Shown here piece by piece: positions 1 through 8,497 of a stretch of DNA of 18,322 bases. How positions within the stretch are numbered: position 1 is the first letter of the stretch; every line of letters begins with the position of its first letter. The stretch comes from Sodaliphilus sp050873765. GTDB lineage: Bacteria > Bacteroidota > Bacteroidia > Bacteroidales > Muribaculaceae. The DNA lies in assembly GCA_050873765.1 (NCBI GenBank), contig JBNMJK010000049.1, positions 1 to 18,322 on the forward strand, in the 5' to 3' direction. The notes under the pieces are model-generated. The model saw only the letters and a list, made by a program, of their open reading frames with translations. It did no database searches and was not told the origin of the DNA. The position numbers and the translations under genes are program-made.

Positions 1-44
1 AATTTATTGTATGCAAAAATACTCCATTTTTTTAAATTATTGCG

Positions 45-52
45 TATTTTTG
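45..52 (+). promoter_or_regulatory. Possible Bacteroidales -7 box upstream of the TPR gene
   Basis: TATTTTTG matches the Bacteroidetes -7 consensus TAnnTTTG. Transcription would start near position 60 and give a leader of about 60 nt before the chosen start at 122. No convincing -33 TTTG is present at the expected distance, and the area is A/T-rich, so a chance match is possible. Confidence 0.3.
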
Positions 53-121
53 CGTAATAGAATCACTCCTTTGGCAAAACTTTTGCTAAAGTATTTTACA
101 CGTTCAAAATCATTGCTTAGA

Positions 122-2332
122 ATGACGCTTAAAGAAATATCACAGTATCAAATAGATGTGAACCAGATGCTTGATGATGATCGGCTGTATGAGTCAATCA
201 TGAAGCTAAAACCTTTGGTGGACGAGGTGGCCGACTATGATTTGACGGAGCACTTCACGACCACGAAGGTGTCGTATGACTATTTGCTGCAATACCTCAT
301 AGCAGGGGTGAAAGATGAGGGGCGTGAGCAAATGCTCTCAAAAATTGCCGAGAGCCTCTACACGATTTTAGACAAATGCGTGATAGCGCTTTCTTCTAAA
401 CAGTCGTTTGAACTTTTCTACACTAAGGCTTCAGTTTTTCAGAATGTAACTATTGATGTGCTGGTGAAGAAATATCAATCCCTTCAAAGAAAGAGCGACT
501 TGTTGTCGGCTGTGCCAGCAGACACGCAAAATGTGCGTGCCATTAGTTCACTCAAGCGTGATATGGAAAATGTGGCTACCGACATTTTTAATAAAGTTTG
601 GAGTCAATATCCCTTAACAAATGATGATGCAGATGCTTTAAGCCTGTCGTTCGCTGATTTACCTGAATATGTGAAGCAACTGGTGGTGTCGGCTCTTTTT
701 TTAGGCAACACTAAATTTTATGACGAAACAAAACTGGTGATGCTGCTAAAGGCTTATATCGCATCTCCAGACTCGGTGACGCAAACTCGTGCGCTCACGG
801 GTGCGTTGATCACGATGATGCTGTATTCAAAACGTGTCAGTAGATCGGTTATGATTGAAAATATGCTTGCTGAAGCTTCTGATTGCACGCATTTCAAAAC
901 TGATGTGGTGGCTGTGATGCAGCGTCTTGTGCGCTCACAGAATGCTGAAAATGTGTCAAAACTTATGCGCGACGACCTTATGCCGGGTATTATGAATATG
1001 GATCCGGGATTGATGTCGAAGTTAAAAGAAAAGCGTGCCATCGACCCTTCAGAACTTGAGGGCAATCCTCAGTGGCAAGAGTGGCTCGACAAGAGCGGAG
1101 TGAGTAAAAAAATGGAAGAGTTGAATAAGCTACAGTCGGAGGGTGAGGACGTGTTTATATCCACATTTTCACATTTAAAATCATTCCCATTCTTCAATAC
1201 CATGGCAAATTGGTTCCTGCCGTTCTATGCCATCCACTCTTCGCTTGACGACGCCTTCCCTGCCGACAGCCGAAAAATGCTTTCTGTTATCAAACTCGCC
1301 CCATTCTTGTGCGACAGTGATAAGTATTCGTTTTGTTTTTCACTGGCTTCTGTTCCTGATGCCCAAAAAAATGCAATGTTGGGTCAAATGGATTTGCATA
1401 ATGCCGATTTGCATGAGATAGAGGCGTCAGAATTACCTGACGATGAGGCTAAAAAGCGCGATGGCACCATCAACAACTACATTCAGTCGCTCTACAGGTT
1501 TTTTACGCTATTCTCACGGCGAAATGATTTCCGTTCGGTGTTTTCATCGGTCATGGATTTCACCCGTTTGCCATTTCTTGGGGTTTTAGGTTTGGATAAA
1601 TCGTCGTTTCACATTATTGCTGAATATTATCTCTCAAAGGGTTTTTACAGGGAAGCCATACTATATTTTGAGTATATCCAAAAAACTTATACTGACGTTG
1701 ACCCTTTGGTAGTACAGAAAACGGGATTTGCCTATCAAAATTTGGGCGACTACAAGAAAGCACTTCTTTATTATCAGCGTTATGAATTGGTGAATGACTC
1801 AAGTTTGTGGAACGACATTCACATTGCCACCTGCTATCGCCAGTTGAGGCAGTTTGAACAAGCGCTTACTTATTACGAGAAGGCTTTGAAGGTGAAAGAT
1901 GGAAATGCTACCTTGTGTTTAAACGCTGGCCACTGTTTGCTTGAATTGAACAGAGCAGAAGATGCTATCAATTATTACTATAAGGCTGATTATTTAGATT
2001 CCTCTAATCCAAAAGTTTGGCGCTCGCTTGCCTGGGCTAATTTTTTAGTGGGCCATTTCAAGCAAAGCGACTCTTTTTATAAGAAACTGTCAGAGCATGA
2101 CTTTGCCACGCCTCAAGACTATCTGAATTATGGTCATCTGAGGCTTGTGGAGGGGCAATTGGAAGATGCCGTGAATTTTTATGCCAAATCTGGTGCTGGA
2201 GATGCCCAACAACTATCTTCATTCATTTCGGCCTACAATGCTGATATACCCACACTTGTGCAGAAAGGTGTTGATCCACACCTTGCAGGTTTAGTTAAAG
2301 AAGCTACTGTTAAAAAGATTACCAACAGCTGA
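122..2332 (+). CDS. Tetratricopeptide-repeat protein (736 aa), function unknown
   Basis: This is a large, soluble-looking protein with no signal peptide and no membrane segment. The first 480 or so residues are helical and match no family I recognise. From about residue 495 to 700 there is a run of TPR-type units. Repeated patterns include 'GFYREAILYFEYIQ', 'GDYKKALLYYQRYE', 'RQFEQALTYYEKALK' and 'NRAEDAINYYYKAD', with the A/L/Y spacing of 34-residue TPRs. TPR arrays bind other proteins, so a scaffold or assembly role is likely, but the partner is unknown. I start it at ATG 122 (MTLKEISQYQ) and not at the in-frame ATG at 11: the 37 extra residues are basic and hydrophobic, read like translated A/T-rich leader, and overlap a possible promoter. 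The M3 peptidase gene begins 4 bp after the stop, which suggests co-transcription. The TPR assignment is sure; the biological role is not. Confidence 0.85.
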   Translation: MTLKEISQYQIDVNQMLDDDRLYESIMKLKPLVDEVADYDLTEHFTTTKVSYDYLLQYLIAGVKDEGREQMLSKIAESLYTILDKCVIALSSKQSFELFYTKASVFQNVTIDVLVKKYQSLQRKSDLLSAVPADTQNVRAISSLKRDMENVATDIFNKVWSQYPLTNDDADALSLSFADLPEYVKQLVVSALFLGNTKFYDETKLVMLLKAYIASPDSVTQTRALTGALITMMLYSKRVSRSVMIENMLAEASDCTHFKTDVVAVMQRLVRSQNAENVSKLMRDDLMPGIMNMDPGLMSKLKEKRAIDPSELEGNPQWQEWLDKSGVSKKMEELNKLQSEGEDVFISTFSHLKSFPFFNTMANWFLPFYAIHSSLDDAFPADSRKMLSVIKLAPFLCDSDKYSFCFSLASVPDAQKNAMLGQMDLHNADLHEIEASELPDDEAKKRDGTINNYIQSLYRFFTLFSRRNDFRSVFSSVMDFTRLPFLGVLGLDKSSFHIIAEYYLSKGFYREAILYFEYIQKTYTDVDPLVVQKTGFAYQNLGDYKKALLYYQRYELVNDSSLWNDIHIATCYRQLRQFEQALTYYEKALKVKDGNATLCLNAGHCLLELNRAEDAINYYYKADYLDSSNPKVWRSLAWANFLVGHFKQSDSFYKKLSEHDFATPQDYLNYGHLRLVEGQLEDAVNFYAKSGAGDAQQLSSFISAYNADIPTLVQKGVDPHLAGLVKEATVKKITNS

Positions 2333-2336
2333 TTAT

Positions 2337-4427
2337 ATGAAAAAGATTTTATTAACGTTTTTACTAATTATCACATTATTCAACCAAATGAAAGCTGATA
2401 ATATTTTTTTGAAAGAGTTTAAAACCACAAATGGTGCAATTCCGTTCGACAGAATCACTACTGCGGATTATGAGCCAGCCATTTTGCAGGCTATAAAAGA
2501 GCATGAAAATGAAGTGCTTGCTATCGCTAACCAAACCGATGCGCCTACATTTGAAAATACGATTCTTGCTCTTGAATATACTGGCAAAACGCTGAATAGA
2601 GTGCTTGGCGTTTTCTATCCCATGCTTTCGGCCAACGCCGACGACTCCCTCATAGCCGTATCTACACGCATTTCGCCCGTCATCAGTGCCCATAGTAATT
2701 TTGTGTCGCTGAACGAGAATCTGTGGAAACGGATTAATGCAGTGTATAACAGCTTTGATGCTTCAAAATACACCAATGAAGATAAAATGCTTCTTGAAAA
2801 AACCTATAAATCTTTCGTGAGAAGCGGTGCTGCTCTGCAAGGCGCTGCTCGTGAGAAGTATAGAAAGCTGACTGTTCAACTTACAGAACTAACCCTAAAG
2901 TTTGAACAAAATTGCTTGAAAGACAAGGCTCTGCATGAGCTTTGGCTTAAAAAGGAAGATTTGGCGGGGCTACCAGAAACCGCAGTAGAGGCCGCTGCTG
3001 CTGATGCCGCACAAAAAGGACGTGAGGGTGAGTACCTGATTACTCTCTATTTCCCAAGCTATTCTCCTTTTATGAAATATTCTTCACGCCGTGATTTGAG
3101 GGAGAAGCTTTACAAAATGTATAACACGCAATGCACCAGTGGAGAATACAGCAACTTGGAAGTGATTAAGCAAATAGCGAATACGCGTTTGGCAATTGCT
3201 AATGTGCTTGGCTATAAAACGTTTGCTGATTATCAATTGGAAAATACAATGGCAAAAGACACTAAGCATGTGTATGCCATGCTTGACCAGTTAAAGAAAG
3301 CCTATTTGCCAGTTGAGCGCTCCGATATGAAGCGTTTGGAGAAATTTGCCTCAAAACTTGAGGGCAAGCCCATTAAAATCATGCCATGGGACTATTCTTA
3401 TTATTCAAATAAAGAGAAGGAAGCAAATTACAGTATAGATGATGAACTGCTGCGCCCATACTTTGAATTAAAACACGTGATTAGTGGCGTATTCGGTTTG
3501 GCAACGAAGCTTTACGGCCTGCACTTTACTGAAAATTTTGATGCACAAGTGTATTATCCCGATGTTCAGGTGTTTGATGTCACTGATAAAGATGGCAAAT
3601 TCATGGGTATGCTCTACACAGACTTCTTCCCCCGTGCCACCAAGCAAAGCGGCGCATGGATGACGAATTTCCGAGAGCAATATTATGATGAGGAAGGCAA
3701 AGATGTCCGTCCTCTCGTGACGTTGACAATGAATTTCACAAAGCCAACCGACACCAAACCATCGTTGCTCTCATTCTATGAAGTGGAAACTTTTGCCCAT
3801 GAATTCGGTCATGCCCTTCATAGTCTGCTTTCAAAGTGCAAATACCAACCCCTTTCAGGCACCAACGTGTATCGTGATTTTGTGGAGCTGCCCTCTCAAT
3901 TCAATGAGAATTTCATGACCGAGAGCGAATTTCTCGACAGCTTTGCTAAGCACTATCTTACAGGAGAGAAAATTCCTCAAGACCTTGTGAAAAAGGTGAT
4001 TGCATCGTCGCAGTATGGCGCAGCCTATGCTTGTATGCGTCAGTTGGGCTTCGGCTATCTTGATATGGCTTGGTACACCATCGACAAGCCCTTTGAAGGC
4101 GATCCATTCAAGTTTGAGGCGGAAGCTACAAAGGATGTGAGTATGTTTGCTCCCGTAGAGGGCTGCATTATGTCGCCACAGTTTGGTCATATCTTTTCAG
4201 GTGGCTATGCAGCCGGTTATTACAGCTACAAGTGGGCAGAAGTGCTTGATGCCGATGCATTTTCTAAATTCAAAGAAACGGGTATATTCAACCCGGCTAC
4301 AGCTGCTGAATTTCAGGAATTGCTCTCAAAAGGCTCAACTGAAGACCCTATGCAACTTTATGTGAAATTCAGAGGCCGTGAGCCGAAAATCGATGCTCTA
4401 CTCAAGCGCGATGGCATAAAGAAATAA
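2337..4427 (+). CDS. M3-family zinc metallopeptidase, secreted (peptidyl-dipeptidase Dcp-like)
   Basis: This is an oligopeptidase of the thimet/Dcp family (M3A), 696 aa, the usual length. The zinc site is clear: HEFGH at residues 488-492 (H488, E489 and H492, followed by ALH), with the third ligand Glu517 in 'FVELPSQF'. The C-terminal 'FSGGYAAGYYSYKWAEVLDADAF' region is the typical M3 substrate-binding loop with Tyr and Gly residues. The N-terminus (Met-Lys-Lys, then a hydrophobic stretch to about residue 20, 'MKA-DN') looks like a signal peptide without a lipobox Cys, so the enzyme probably works in the periplasm on short peptides. Dcp enzymes remove C-terminal dipeptides, while OpdA cleaves internally; the sequence alone does not separate these, so I give no symbol. 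It follows the TPR gene by 4 bp and is followed by a strong terminator. Confidence 0.93.
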   Translation: MKKILLTFLLIITLFNQMKADNIFLKEFKTTNGAIPFDRITTADYEPAILQAIKEHENEVLAIANQTDAPTFENTILALEYTGKTLNRVLGVFYPMLSANADDSLIAVSTRISPVISAHSNFVSLNENLWKRINAVYNSFDASKYTNEDKMLLEKTYKSFVRSGAALQGAAREKYRKLTVQLTELTLKFEQNCLKDKALHELWLKKEDLAGLPETAVEAAAADAAQKGREGEYLITLYFPSYSPFMKYSSRRDLREKLYKMYNTQCTSGEYSNLEVIKQIANTRLAIANVLGYKTFADYQLENTMAKDTKHVYAMLDQLKKAYLPVERSDMKRLEKFASKLEGKPIKIMPWDYSYYSNKEKEANYSIDDELLRPYFELKHVISGVFGLATKLYGLHFTENFDAQVYYPDVQVFDVTDKDGKFMGMLYTDFFPRATKQSGAWMTNFREQYYDEEGKDVRPLVTLTMNFTKPTDTKPSLLSFYEVETFAHEFGHALHSLLSKCKYQPLSGTNVYRDFVELPSQFNENFMTESEFLDSFAKHYLTGEKIPQDLVKKVIASSQYGAAYACMRQLGFGYLDMAWYTIDKPFEGDPFKFEAEATKDVSMFAPVEGCIMSPQFGHIFSGGYAAGYYSYKWAEVLDADAFSKFKETGIFNPATAAEFQELLSKGSTEDPMQLYVKFRGREPKIDALLKRDGIKK

Positions 4428-4449
4428 TCGAAAAAAGTTATTTTTTGAG

Positions 4450-4486
4450 ATAAGTGGCAATAATTGTTATTGTCACTTATTTTTTT
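4450..4486 (+). terminator. Rho-independent terminator after the M3 peptidase gene
   Basis: A 14-bp stem (4450-4463 pairing with 4467-4480, ATAAGTGGCAATAA against TTATTGTCACTTAT) has a single G-U pair and a TTG loop, and is followed directly by six T residues. It separates the TPR/M3 unit from the five-gene unit downstream. Confidence 0.85.
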
Positions 4487-4499
4487 GCATTTTTTTGAT

Positions 4500-4507
4500 T
4501 AATTTTG
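4500..4507 (+). promoter_or_regulatory. Bacteroidales -7 promoter element for the dCMP deaminase operon
   Basis: TAATTTTG, followed by TGTG, matches TAnnTTTG exactly. It lies just after the previous terminator and about 86 bp before the ATG at 4594. No clear -33 TTTG is present at the proper distance. Its position as the only good candidate between a terminator and a gene run supports it. Confidence 0.5.
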
Positions 4508-4593
4508 TGTGTTAATTTGGTTTTTACAAAAGGGTTCATTACGATTAGTGGAACTGTCAGAAAATCAGATGTTTTTGAAGCAATAGATCAGAA

Positions 4594-5046
4594 ATGATAG
4601 AAAAAAAACTTTTGTTGGATTCGAGATACCTGCGCATGGCAAAAATATGGGCAGAAAATTCATATTGCAAACGACGCATGGTGGGTGCCTTGCTTGTGAA
4701 AGACAAGATGATAATATCAGATGGATTCAACGGCACCCCACAAGGGTTTGAAAATGTTTGTGAAGACGAGAATGGCAATACCAAATCGTATGTTTTACAT
4801 GCTGAAGCCAATGCCATTACAAAAGTGGCGCAGAGTAGCAACAGCAGCAAGGACGCAACTTTGTATGTCACCACATCGCCTTGCATAGAATGTGCAAAAC
4901 TGATTATTCAGTCGGGAATCCGTCGTGTGGTGTTTTCTGAACTCTATAGGCTTACTGATGGTGTGGAATTGCTGCAGAGAGCCGGTGTGGAATGTGTACA
5001 TCTGATTGATGATGAAGAAGGGAAATTTATCGAGGAAGTTCTATGA
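4594..5046 (+). CDS. dCMP deaminase family protein (ComEB-like)
   Basis: This is a zinc-dependent deaminase, 150 aa, that probably converts dCMP to dUMP for thymidylate synthesis in the cytoplasm. The cytidine-deaminase fold signature is complete: His69-Ala-Glu71 (zinc ligand and proton shuttle) and Pro96-Cys97-x-x-Cys100 (zinc ligands). The N-terminal 'SRYLRMAKIWAENSYCKRRMVGALLVKD' region and 'GFNGTPQGFENVCED' loop are typical of the dCMP/ComEB branch and differ from tRNA adenosine deaminases. It is the first gene of a closely packed run; its TGA overlaps the ATG of the S41 protease gene (ATGA at 5043-5046), so translation is probably coupled. The same deaminase / S41 protease / cyclo-ligase order is, to my recollection, common in Bacteroidales. 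The substrate is inferred from the family. Confidence 0.9.
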   Translation: MIEKKLLLDSRYLRMAKIWAENSYCKRRMVGALLVKDKMIISDGFNGTPQGFENVCEDENGNTKSYVLHAEANAITKVAQSSNSSKDATLYVTTSPCIECAKLIIQSGIRRVVFSELYRLTDGVELLQRAGVECVHLIDDEEGKFIEEVL

Positions 5047-6671
5047 TTAATAAGTTCGACATGAAGAGGCCCAACACCGTGTTTGTGCCAGTGCTGATAG
5101 CATTGGCGCTTGTGGTGGGTATTTGTATTGGAAGTAGGTTCGCGTCAAAGAAAACGCTCGACCTCGACCGCAAAATCAACAATATTTTAGGCATTATAGC
5201 TGACGACTATGTGGAGAAAGTGGATATGGATAGCCTGGTAGAGCTTACGATTCCTGACATCTTGGCCCAGCTCGACCCCCACTCCTCATATATCTCTGCT
5301 AAGGACTACGAGTCGGCCAATGAGGAGCTAAATGGCAATTTCTGCGGCATTGGCATTTCTTTTCAAGTGATGGAGGACACTATAAATGTGGTAGAAGTCA
5401 TTCCTGGTGGTCCCTCAGAAAAGGTGGGTATCGCAAATGGTGATAAAATTATCAGTGTGAACGGTAAAAACTTTACAGGTAAAAAGATAAACCCTAATTC
5501 CGTGAAAGATCAGTTACGCGGTCCTAAAAACACAGTGGTGAAACTCGGTGTGAAACGCGCTACATCAGCGAAGACTCTTTATTTTACCGTGACGCGCGGT
5601 GATATACCCATTAAATCGGTGGATGCCGCTTATATGATAGAGAAGAACACCGGTTATGTGAAGGTGAACCAGTTTGGTCGCAACACTTACGATGAATTTG
5701 TGGCATCACTTTCAATGCTGAAAAATGAAGGAGCTAAGCGTTACATCGTGGATTTGCGCGGCAATGGCGGTGGCTATATGGAAATAGCCGTGGCCATGGC
5801 AAATGAATTTTTGCCTAAAAACTGTTTGATTGTATCCACCAAAGGCCGTTATAAGAAATTCGACAGTTCTGTCTATAGCGACGGAAATGGTTCGTATCAA
5901 GACGCTGAAATTGTAGTTCTAATCAATGAATTTTCTGCAAGTGCCAGTGAAATATTTGCTGGTGCTATTCAAGACAACGACAGAGGACTTGTGATTGGGT
6001 CGCGATCCTTTGGCAAGGGACTGGTGCAAAGGGAATTTAAACTGTTCGACAACAGTGCCATTCGATTGACCATAGCGCGCTACTACACCCCTACCGGACG
6101 CTGTATTCAAAAGGATTATAAATTGGGACAGGCAGCCTATGAGCGAGAACTTCTCAATCGCTTCAATAATGGAGAATTAGATAGCCGTGACAGTATCAAG
6201 GTGGACAAGTCGAAGGCATACAAGACGCCTCATGGCCGTATTGTGTATGGAGGCGGTGGCATTATCCCCGATATATTTGTTCCGCGTGACACTACAGGCT
6301 TCACTTCGTATTACTATGCCGTAGTGAACGATGGACTTATACAGAACTTCGTTCTGAAATATGTGGCATCAAACAAGGCTAAATTCAAAAATGTGAAAGA
6401 TTATAAGGACGTGATTCGCCTGCTGAACGACAACACTCAGTTGCTGAATAGTTTCGTGAATTTTGCCTCAGCTCATAACGTGCCTGCCCGATGGTTCTAT
6501 ATCAATCAGTCGCGAGATTTAATTCTGAATGATTTGAAGGCATTTATAGCACGAGACTTGTTGGGACAGATGGCGTTCTACCCCATCTATAATCGCCACG
6601 ACAAGACTATTGAGGCTGCACTGAAAGCCCTCAATAAGCATAAAGCAGCTTTCCCGATAACGGCTGACTGA
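5043..6671 (+). CDS. S41 carboxy-terminal processing protease, membrane-anchored with PDZ domain
   Basis: This is a tail-specific serine protease of the CtpA/Prc type, 542 aa. Residues 12-31 form one hydrophobic segment (an uncleaved anchor or signal), which places the catalytic part in the periplasm. A PDZ domain covers about residues 85-180 ('GIGISFQVMEDTINVVEVIPGGPSEKVG' then 'GDKIISVNG') and should bind substrate C-termini. The protease core carries Ser300 in 'FSASASEIF', Lys325 in 'SFGKG' and Gln329, with the 25- and 4-residue spacing known for the Ser-Lys-Gln catalytic set of CtpB. The approximately 150 residues after the core form a C-terminal region common in Bacteroidetes homologues. 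I keep the ATG at 5043 because it overlaps the previous stop and has AGGAAG upstream; Met7 (5061) is an alternative. Likely role: processing or turnover of cell-envelope proteins; the targets are unknown. Confidence 0.93.
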   Translation: MINKFDMKRPNTVFVPVLIALALVVGICIGSRFASKKTLDLDRKINNILGIIADDYVEKVDMDSLVELTIPDILAQLDPHSSYISAKDYESANEELNGNFCGIGISFQVMEDTINVVEVIPGGPSEKVGIANGDKIISVNGKNFTGKKINPNSVKDQLRGPKNTVVKLGVKRATSAKTLYFTVTRGDIPIKSVDAAYMIEKNTGYVKVNQFGRNTYDEFVASLSMLKNEGAKRYIVDLRGNGGGYMEIAVAMANEFLPKNCLIVSTKGRYKKFDSSVYSDGNGSYQDAEIVVLINEFSASASEIFAGAIQDNDRGLVIGSRSFGKGLVQREFKLFDNSAIRLTIARYYTPTGRCIQKDYKLGQAAYERELLNRFNNGELDSRDSIKVDKSKAYKTPHGRIVYGGGGIIPDIFVPRDTTGFTSYYYAVVNDGLIQNFVLKYVASNKAKFKNVKDYKDVIRLLNDNTQLLNSFVNFASAHNVPARWFYINQSRDLILNDLKAFIARDLLGQMAFYPIYNRHDKTIEAALKALNKHKAAFPITAD

Positions 6672-6674
6672 TAT

Positions 6675-7226
6675 ATGAACAGTATGAACAAGGCACAACT
6701 CAGAAGAAGCGTCAAGCAAAGAAAACTTTCTGTTACAGTTGAAAATAAACTTGCCGAAGCAGAAAATGTTTTTCGCGCTATTGAGAATATGACATGCTTT
6801 AAGCAGGCCAAGTCGGTTTTGCTCTATTATTCTTTGCCAGATGAGCTGCCTACACATAAGTTCGTGGAAAAGTGGTCGGCTACAAAAGACATATATTTAC
6901 CGAGAGTGGTAGGCAATAATTTGGAAGTGGCTAAATATGACGATTGCGTTACAACTGGAAAATTTGGAATTGGTGAACCGGTTTCTCTACCCGTGTCGCC
7001 ATCAACTATGGATTTAGTGATAGTGCCAGCTGTGGCACTTGACAGGTGTGGCAATAGACTTGGCAGAGGGAAAGGCTACTACGACCGCTTGCTTCCAGAA
7101 TGTGGCAATGCCTACAAGATTGGTGTGTGCTTGAATTGCCAGTTGTTTGAGACCATTCCCGTTGAGCCATTTGATGTGGCGCTTGATGCAGTGATTACGG
7201 CTTCTGATATGATTATATTAAAATAG
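6675..7226 (+). CDS. 5-formyltetrahydrofolate cyclo-ligase
   Basis: This enzyme converts 5-formyl-THF to 5,10-methenyl-THF using ATP, returning the storage or by-product form of folate to one-carbon metabolism. At 183 aa it has the normal family length. The signature is the ATP/folate-binding loop 'GRGKGYYDRLL' at residues 130-140, and 'LVIVPAVALDRCGNRLG' just before it; the basic N-terminus 'KAQLRRSVKQRK' corresponds to the usual 'K..lR...r' start of the family. Met4 is a possible alternative start. The gene begins 3 bp after the S41 protease stop, in the same run. The pairing with dCMP deaminase makes sense for thymidylate supply, since both feed dTMP synthesis, but that link is inference. 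Confidence 0.93.
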   Translation: MNSMNKAQLRRSVKQRKLSVTVENKLAEAENVFRAIENMTCFKQAKSVLLYYSLPDELPTHKFVEKWSATKDIYLPRVVGNNLEVAKYDDCVTTGKFGIGEPVSLPVSPSTMDLVIVPAVALDRCGNRLGRGKGYYDRLLPECGNAYKIGVCLNCQLFETIPVEPFDVALDAVITASDMIILK

Positions 7227-7232
7227 CAGATT

Positions 7233-7919
7233 ATGATTGAGATAAAAAAAGACACTAAATTACATGAAATAGTGCTGTTCGATCCCACAATCGTGACCGT
7301 TTTCTACCGGTTTGGCATAGAGTTGGGCTTGGCAGAGAACACGGTAGACTCTATTTGTGAGTCGAAGAATATAGATATAGACTTCTTTCTTGCTATTTTA
7401 AACACCTACTTGTATCCATCTTATTTTCCCCAGAACAAGGTGGAGAAGTTTAGTGCCTCCGACATTGTTAATTACCTTTCTCAGACCAATTTGTTTTACG
7501 AACAGTTTCAGATACCTAATATCGAGCGCCACTTTGGCTTGCTTCTGAAAAAGTCGGAAACAGATAATAGCAACTTGGCTTTAATGATGCGTTTTTTTGA
7601 AGAAGCTAAATCGGAACTTCTACAGCGAATATATGCCGATAGGGAAAACTGGTTTCCGCAGCTGTTAAGCCAGTATTCAAAGAATCCTAATGTATGCCTG
7701 TTTGCTGACTATGAAATGGTTGACGAGAGTGATTCTGTAGAAGACAAGATTGACGATTTGATTAATATGTTCGTTATTCACTTAAAGGGAGTTTACGACC
7801 ATAATTTGTGCCAGGCGGTGCTGATTTCGCTGGTTAATTTCAAAAAAGACATCAAGCAGAACAACCGTATTCGTAATCGTATTCTTAAGCCATTCTCTCT
7901 GGCACTTCTTACACATTAG
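7233..7919 (+). CDS. RIC/YtfE/ScdA-like protein lacking the di-iron ligands
   Basis: At 228 aa it has the length and two-part design of the iron-sulfur repair (RIC) proteins. Residues 9-55 follow the ScdA_N (DUF542) pattern: 'KLHEIVLFDPTIVTVFYRFGIE', then a helix ending 'LAILNTYL'. The Cys-Cys of 'GIDFCCGG' is replaced by Gly32-Leu33. The C-terminal part resembles the hemerythrin-like four-helix bundle. Compared with E. coli YtfE as I remember it, 'HMMKEEQILFP' becomes 'RIYADRENWFP' (His to Arg132, Glu to Asp136) and 'HISLENNVLFP' becomes 'NNRIRNRILKP' (His to Asn210, Glu to Arg214). The iron site therefore seems lost. It lies 6 bp after the cyclo-ligase gene and 6 bp before a LuxR regulator gene, so the two probably act together, perhaps as a sensor/regulator pair. 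The fold assignment comes from reading patterns by eye and is not certain; the function is unknown. Confidence 0.65.
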   Translation: MIEIKKDTKLHEIVLFDPTIVTVFYRFGIELGLAENTVDSICESKNIDIDFFLAILNTYLYPSYFPQNKVEKFSASDIVNYLSQTNLFYEQFQIPNIERHFGLLLKKSETDNSNLALMMRFFEEAKSELLQRIYADRENWFPQLLSQYSKNPNVCLFADYEMVDESDSVEDKIDDLINMFVIHLKGVYDHNLCQAVLISLVNFKKDIKQNNRIRNRILKPFSLALLTH

Positions 7920-7925
7920 CTTTTT

Positions 7926-8462
7926 ATGTCGAAAAATGTAGCCATAGTTATGTGCAATAGGCTGGAGGCATTAGGCGTGTCGCATATATTGACCACGCAC
8001 TTTGATGCATCTCCTGCTATATTTGTCACGCTCGACGAAGTTGCTGCTGACCAGCGTGATAAGTTTAAGATTTATATCACGTCGGAAAGTGAATTCTTGA
8101 AGAATTTGTCTTTTTATATGCCACATAATGAACAAACGTGCATTGTATCGGCAACTTTAGATGTGAATAAATACAATGTGGTTTCACCCAACGCTGATGA
8201 AGCAGAAATAGCGTCAAAACTTGAACCCTTTTTCCATGAAGATTCTTCTGACGGAAGCCAAAACCGCTTGACCCAAAGAGAGGTGATGGTGCTACGACTT
8301 GTGGTTGAGGGGCTTATTAATAAAGAAATAGCCGGCCGCTTAAACATTAGCATTAACACGGTGCTTACACATCGGAAAAATATAACAGCTAAATTAGGTA
8401 TTAAAAGCGTGTCGGGGCTAAGCGTTTATGCCATTATGAATGGTATCGTCGTGCCTAAATAG
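7926..8462 (+). CDS. LuxR/NarL-type HTH regulator with degenerate receiver domain
   Basis: This is a DNA-binding regulator, 178 aa. The C-terminal part (residues 114-176) is a clear GerE/LuxR helix-turn-helix: 'RLTQREVMVLRLVVEGLINKEIAGRLNIS' is followed by 'NTVLTHRKNITAKLGIKS', with the usual TxRE, NKEIA, S.NTV..H and KLG positions. The N-terminal part (residues 1-105) has the size and starting strand of a response-regulator receiver ('NVAIVMCNR'). However, the acidic pair is replaced by Met9-Cys10, and no phospho-acceptor Asp appears at the end of the strand 'FKIYITSES'. Control by phosphorylation is therefore unlikely; binding to a partner or ligand is more plausible. It is the last gene of the run before a terminator. 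Its close coupling to the RIC-like gene suggests that protein is its partner. Targets are unknown. Confidence 0.85.
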   Translation: MSKNVAIVMCNRLEALGVSHILTTHFDASPAIFVTLDEVAADQRDKFKIYITSESEFLKNLSFYMPHNEQTCIVSATLDVNKYNVVSPNADEAEIASKLEPFFHEDSSDGSQNRLTQREVMVLRLVVEGLINKEIAGRLNISINTVLTHRKNITAKLGIKSVSGLSVYAIMNGIVVPK

Positions 8463-8497
8463 GCGGTTGCGTAGAAACATAGTGATATATGAAAAAT

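Noticed and set aside
11..121. Upstream in-frame ATG for the TPR protein
   Set aside because: The 37 residues are basic and hydrophobic, derived from A/T-rich leader, and overlap a candidate -7 box; ATG 122 starts a normal helical sequence.
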